Below, one piece after another: positions 15,231 to 16,169 of a stretch of 16,169 nucleotides of DNA. Under the pieces are notes generated by a model. The model was not told where the DNA came from. It saw nothing but the letters and a program-made list of their open reading frames with translations, and made no database searches. Position 1 is the first letter of the stretch, and each line of letters begins with the position of its first letter. A program made the translations under genes and the position numbers. The DNA comes from Acidimicrobiia bacterium. GTDB taxonomy: Bacteria > Actinomycetota > Acidimicrobiia > Spongiisociales > SHLN01. The stretch spans positions 1-16,169 of the forward strand of contig JAUXJL010000011.1 of NCBI GenBank assembly GCA_030624805.1, read 5' to 3'.

Positions 15231-15682
15231 CAGTCAGAGGCCGAAGCCAGCTCCTCGGCCCGGTCGCGCAGGCCACGCAACGCGGTGCCAACAATCTGCT
15301 TTTCAGCCTGCCGACGCAGCAGTCCGGGCACCTTGAAGTTCGGCTCAACCCTGAGGGCGTACACCACTTCGGTTCCGCCGTCGTCGAGGTCGTAGAACTC
15401 GTACCGGCCGTCCATTTCAGCGATATCGTCTCCCGGCTCGGCCGTCCATTCAATACGGGCGATGCCGTCGTAGGTGTAGTTGAGGACATAGGTGATAGTG
15501 CGGATCATGCCGTCAACGATGAGGCGGGCACGGGCGGGAGTCCCGTCCTCGTTGACCTCGAGAACCTCTGTTTCCCGGACGGCGGTCGCCCACTCGGGGT
15601 ATCGCTCCACATGGGCGGCTACGTCGAACACCACCTGAGCCGGTGCCTCCACCTGGATTGTCTGTACCGTGCCCTCAGCCAT
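15230..15682 (-). CDS. SRPBCC (START/polyketide-cyclase-like) protein
   Basis: This 150-residue protein has the helix-grip fold pattern: an opening strand and helix (TVQTIQVEAPAQVVFDVAAHVERYPEWATAVRETEVLE), a series of antiparallel strands ending around GTEVVYALRVEP, and a long C-terminal helix (LLRRQAEKQIVGTALRGLRDRAEELA). Such folds bind hydrophobic ligands in a cavity or act as cyclases. No catalytic residues are evident. I chose the ATG at 15682, where GAGGAG lies four nucleotides upstream, over the upstream ATG at 15700, which has no good site. The stop overlaps the ArsA-like start (TGATG), linking the two proteins. Pairing of SRPBCC with ArsA-like ATPases recurs in actinobacteria as I recall, which suggests that a lipid or hydrophobic client is handled. 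Confidence 0.88.
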   Translation of the reverse strand: MAEGTVQTIQVEAPAQVVFDVAAHVERYPEWATAVRETEVLEVNEDGTPARARLIVDGMIRTITYVLNYTYDGIARIEWTAEPGDDIAEMDGRYEFYDLDDGGTEVVYALRVEPNFKVPGLLRRQAEKQIVGTALRGLRDRAEELASASD

Positions 15683-15731
15683 GGTGCTCCTCGCACTCAT
15701 CCGTCACCAAAGGCTAGTGGTGCTGCCGCTT

Positions 15732-16169
15732 TCAGGACGCCGGCTGGTGGACTCCTCGTCCGGTCGCCCGGAAGTACCCGACATTGCGGCACAGAGTGCT
15801 TCCCACCCACCATTGAGTTGCTTGTGGTTGATGCACGTCGCCGAAGTAGTGGAATAACGGCTGGTGTTGCTCGATATAGCCGAGCACCGCCGGCGAACCT
15901 TTCGACATACCTCCGACGACATCCCGCTCCAGGGCCGGCACTGCCGGTGCCACGTGTGTGCAGAGAATGTCGACCGGGCCAAGGCGCTCGAGCCGACCCT
16001 GCATCTCTGCATCGTCCAGCTCACCGGGTACGTTCAACCGGGATTTCACTCCACCGCCCATGATTCCAACAGTCCAGCCCTCGATTTCGAAACGATCGCT
16101 CTCCACGAAGCTGTTTCCCGCCGGCAGATGCTTCGTGAGCAGTTGTACCCGGTCAACGTTGCCGTACGT
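15732..16169 (-). CDS. Metallophosphoesterase, C-terminal part (5' truncated)
   Basis: The minus-strand frame stays open to the window edge, giving 145 residues with the N-terminus missing. The GTG at 16106 lies inside the domain, because upstream codons supply TYGNVDRV, the GN(H/x)D-type metal motif of calcineurin-like phosphoesterases. Later motifs are CTHVAP and FGDVHQP, where His and Asp should bind the second metal side, and NVGYFRATGR near the C-terminus. The upstream DxH and GDxxD motifs should lie beyond 16169. The substrate is unknown; relatives include cyclic nucleotide and phosphoprotein phosphatases. It ends 49 bp before the SRPBCC start on the same strand, so it may head or belong to the same transcript. 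Confidence 0.85.
   Translation of the reverse strand, partial: TYGNVDRVQLLTKHLPAGNSFVESDRFEIEGWTVGIMGGGVKSRLNVPGELDDAEMQGRLERLGPVDILCTHVAPAVPALERDVVGGMSKGSPAVLGYIEQHQPLFHYFGDVHQPQATQWWVGSTLCRNVGYFRATGRGVHQPAS

Noticed and set aside
1..16169. tRNA, rRNA, CRISPR array, insertion sequence, prophage or riboswitch
   Set aside because: No repeats with regular spacing, transposase or integrase motifs, terminal inverted repeats or structured RNA signatures were seen. Gaps between genes are all under 140 bp.

Overview
The window looks like a piece of an Actinomycetota chromosome. It is GC-rich (by eye a little over 60 %), gene-dense, and uses GTG or TTG starts for several genes. It carries actinobacterial families: a DUF3040 membrane protein, a MerR-type regulator resembling mycobacterial Rv1830, a TgpA-like transglutaminase and an ArsA/HSP20 ATPase paired with an SRPBCC protein. 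A complete dissociated (type II) fatty acid synthase cluster argues against the mycobacteria/corynebacteria, which rely on FAS-I. A deep-branching class such as Acidimicrobiia is my best guess, but it is inference. I see no mobile element, CRISPR array, rRNA or tRNA, and no gap above 300 bases without a gene.

Layout. (1) 1-1515 (+): C-terminal part of a membrane transglutaminase, cut by the left edge. (2) 1535-9764: a nearly unbroken minus-strand run, transcribed right to left. It starts with fabD-fabH-fabG-acpP-fabF (9764 to 5492), a fatty-acid elongation cluster with tight or overlapping junctions. It continues with a histidine phosphatase, two coupled small-to-medium membrane proteins, DNA polymerase IV (dinB), a DUF3040 membrane protein with its own likely promoter, and a MerR-type regulator preceded by two inverted repeats. 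(3) 9898-12009 (+): an alpha-glucan (glycogen/maltodextrin) phosphorylase, divergent from fabD across a 133-bp region. (4) 12036-16169: a second minus-strand run. In transcription order it is a metallophosphoesterase (cut by the right edge), an SRPBCC lipid-binding-fold protein, an ArsA-like ATPase with a C-terminal HSP20-like domain, a 57-residue protein, a DUF2007 protein, a DUF1232/YkvA protein and an AlaC-type aminotransferase.

How the genes fit together. FabD loads malonyl on the acyl carrier protein, FabH starts chains, FabF elongates and FabG reduces. The dehydratase and enoyl reductase are not in the window. In the second run SRPBCC, ArsA and the small protein are stitched together by overlapping stop/start codons, so they are probably made in fixed ratio and may act together. 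The ATPase lacks the arsenic-binding cysteines and has one nucleotide-binding domain, so arsenic export is unlikely. This SRPBCC/ArsA/small-protein/DUF2007/DUF1232 set is the least understood part of the window. The rest is mostly ordinary core metabolism and maintenance.
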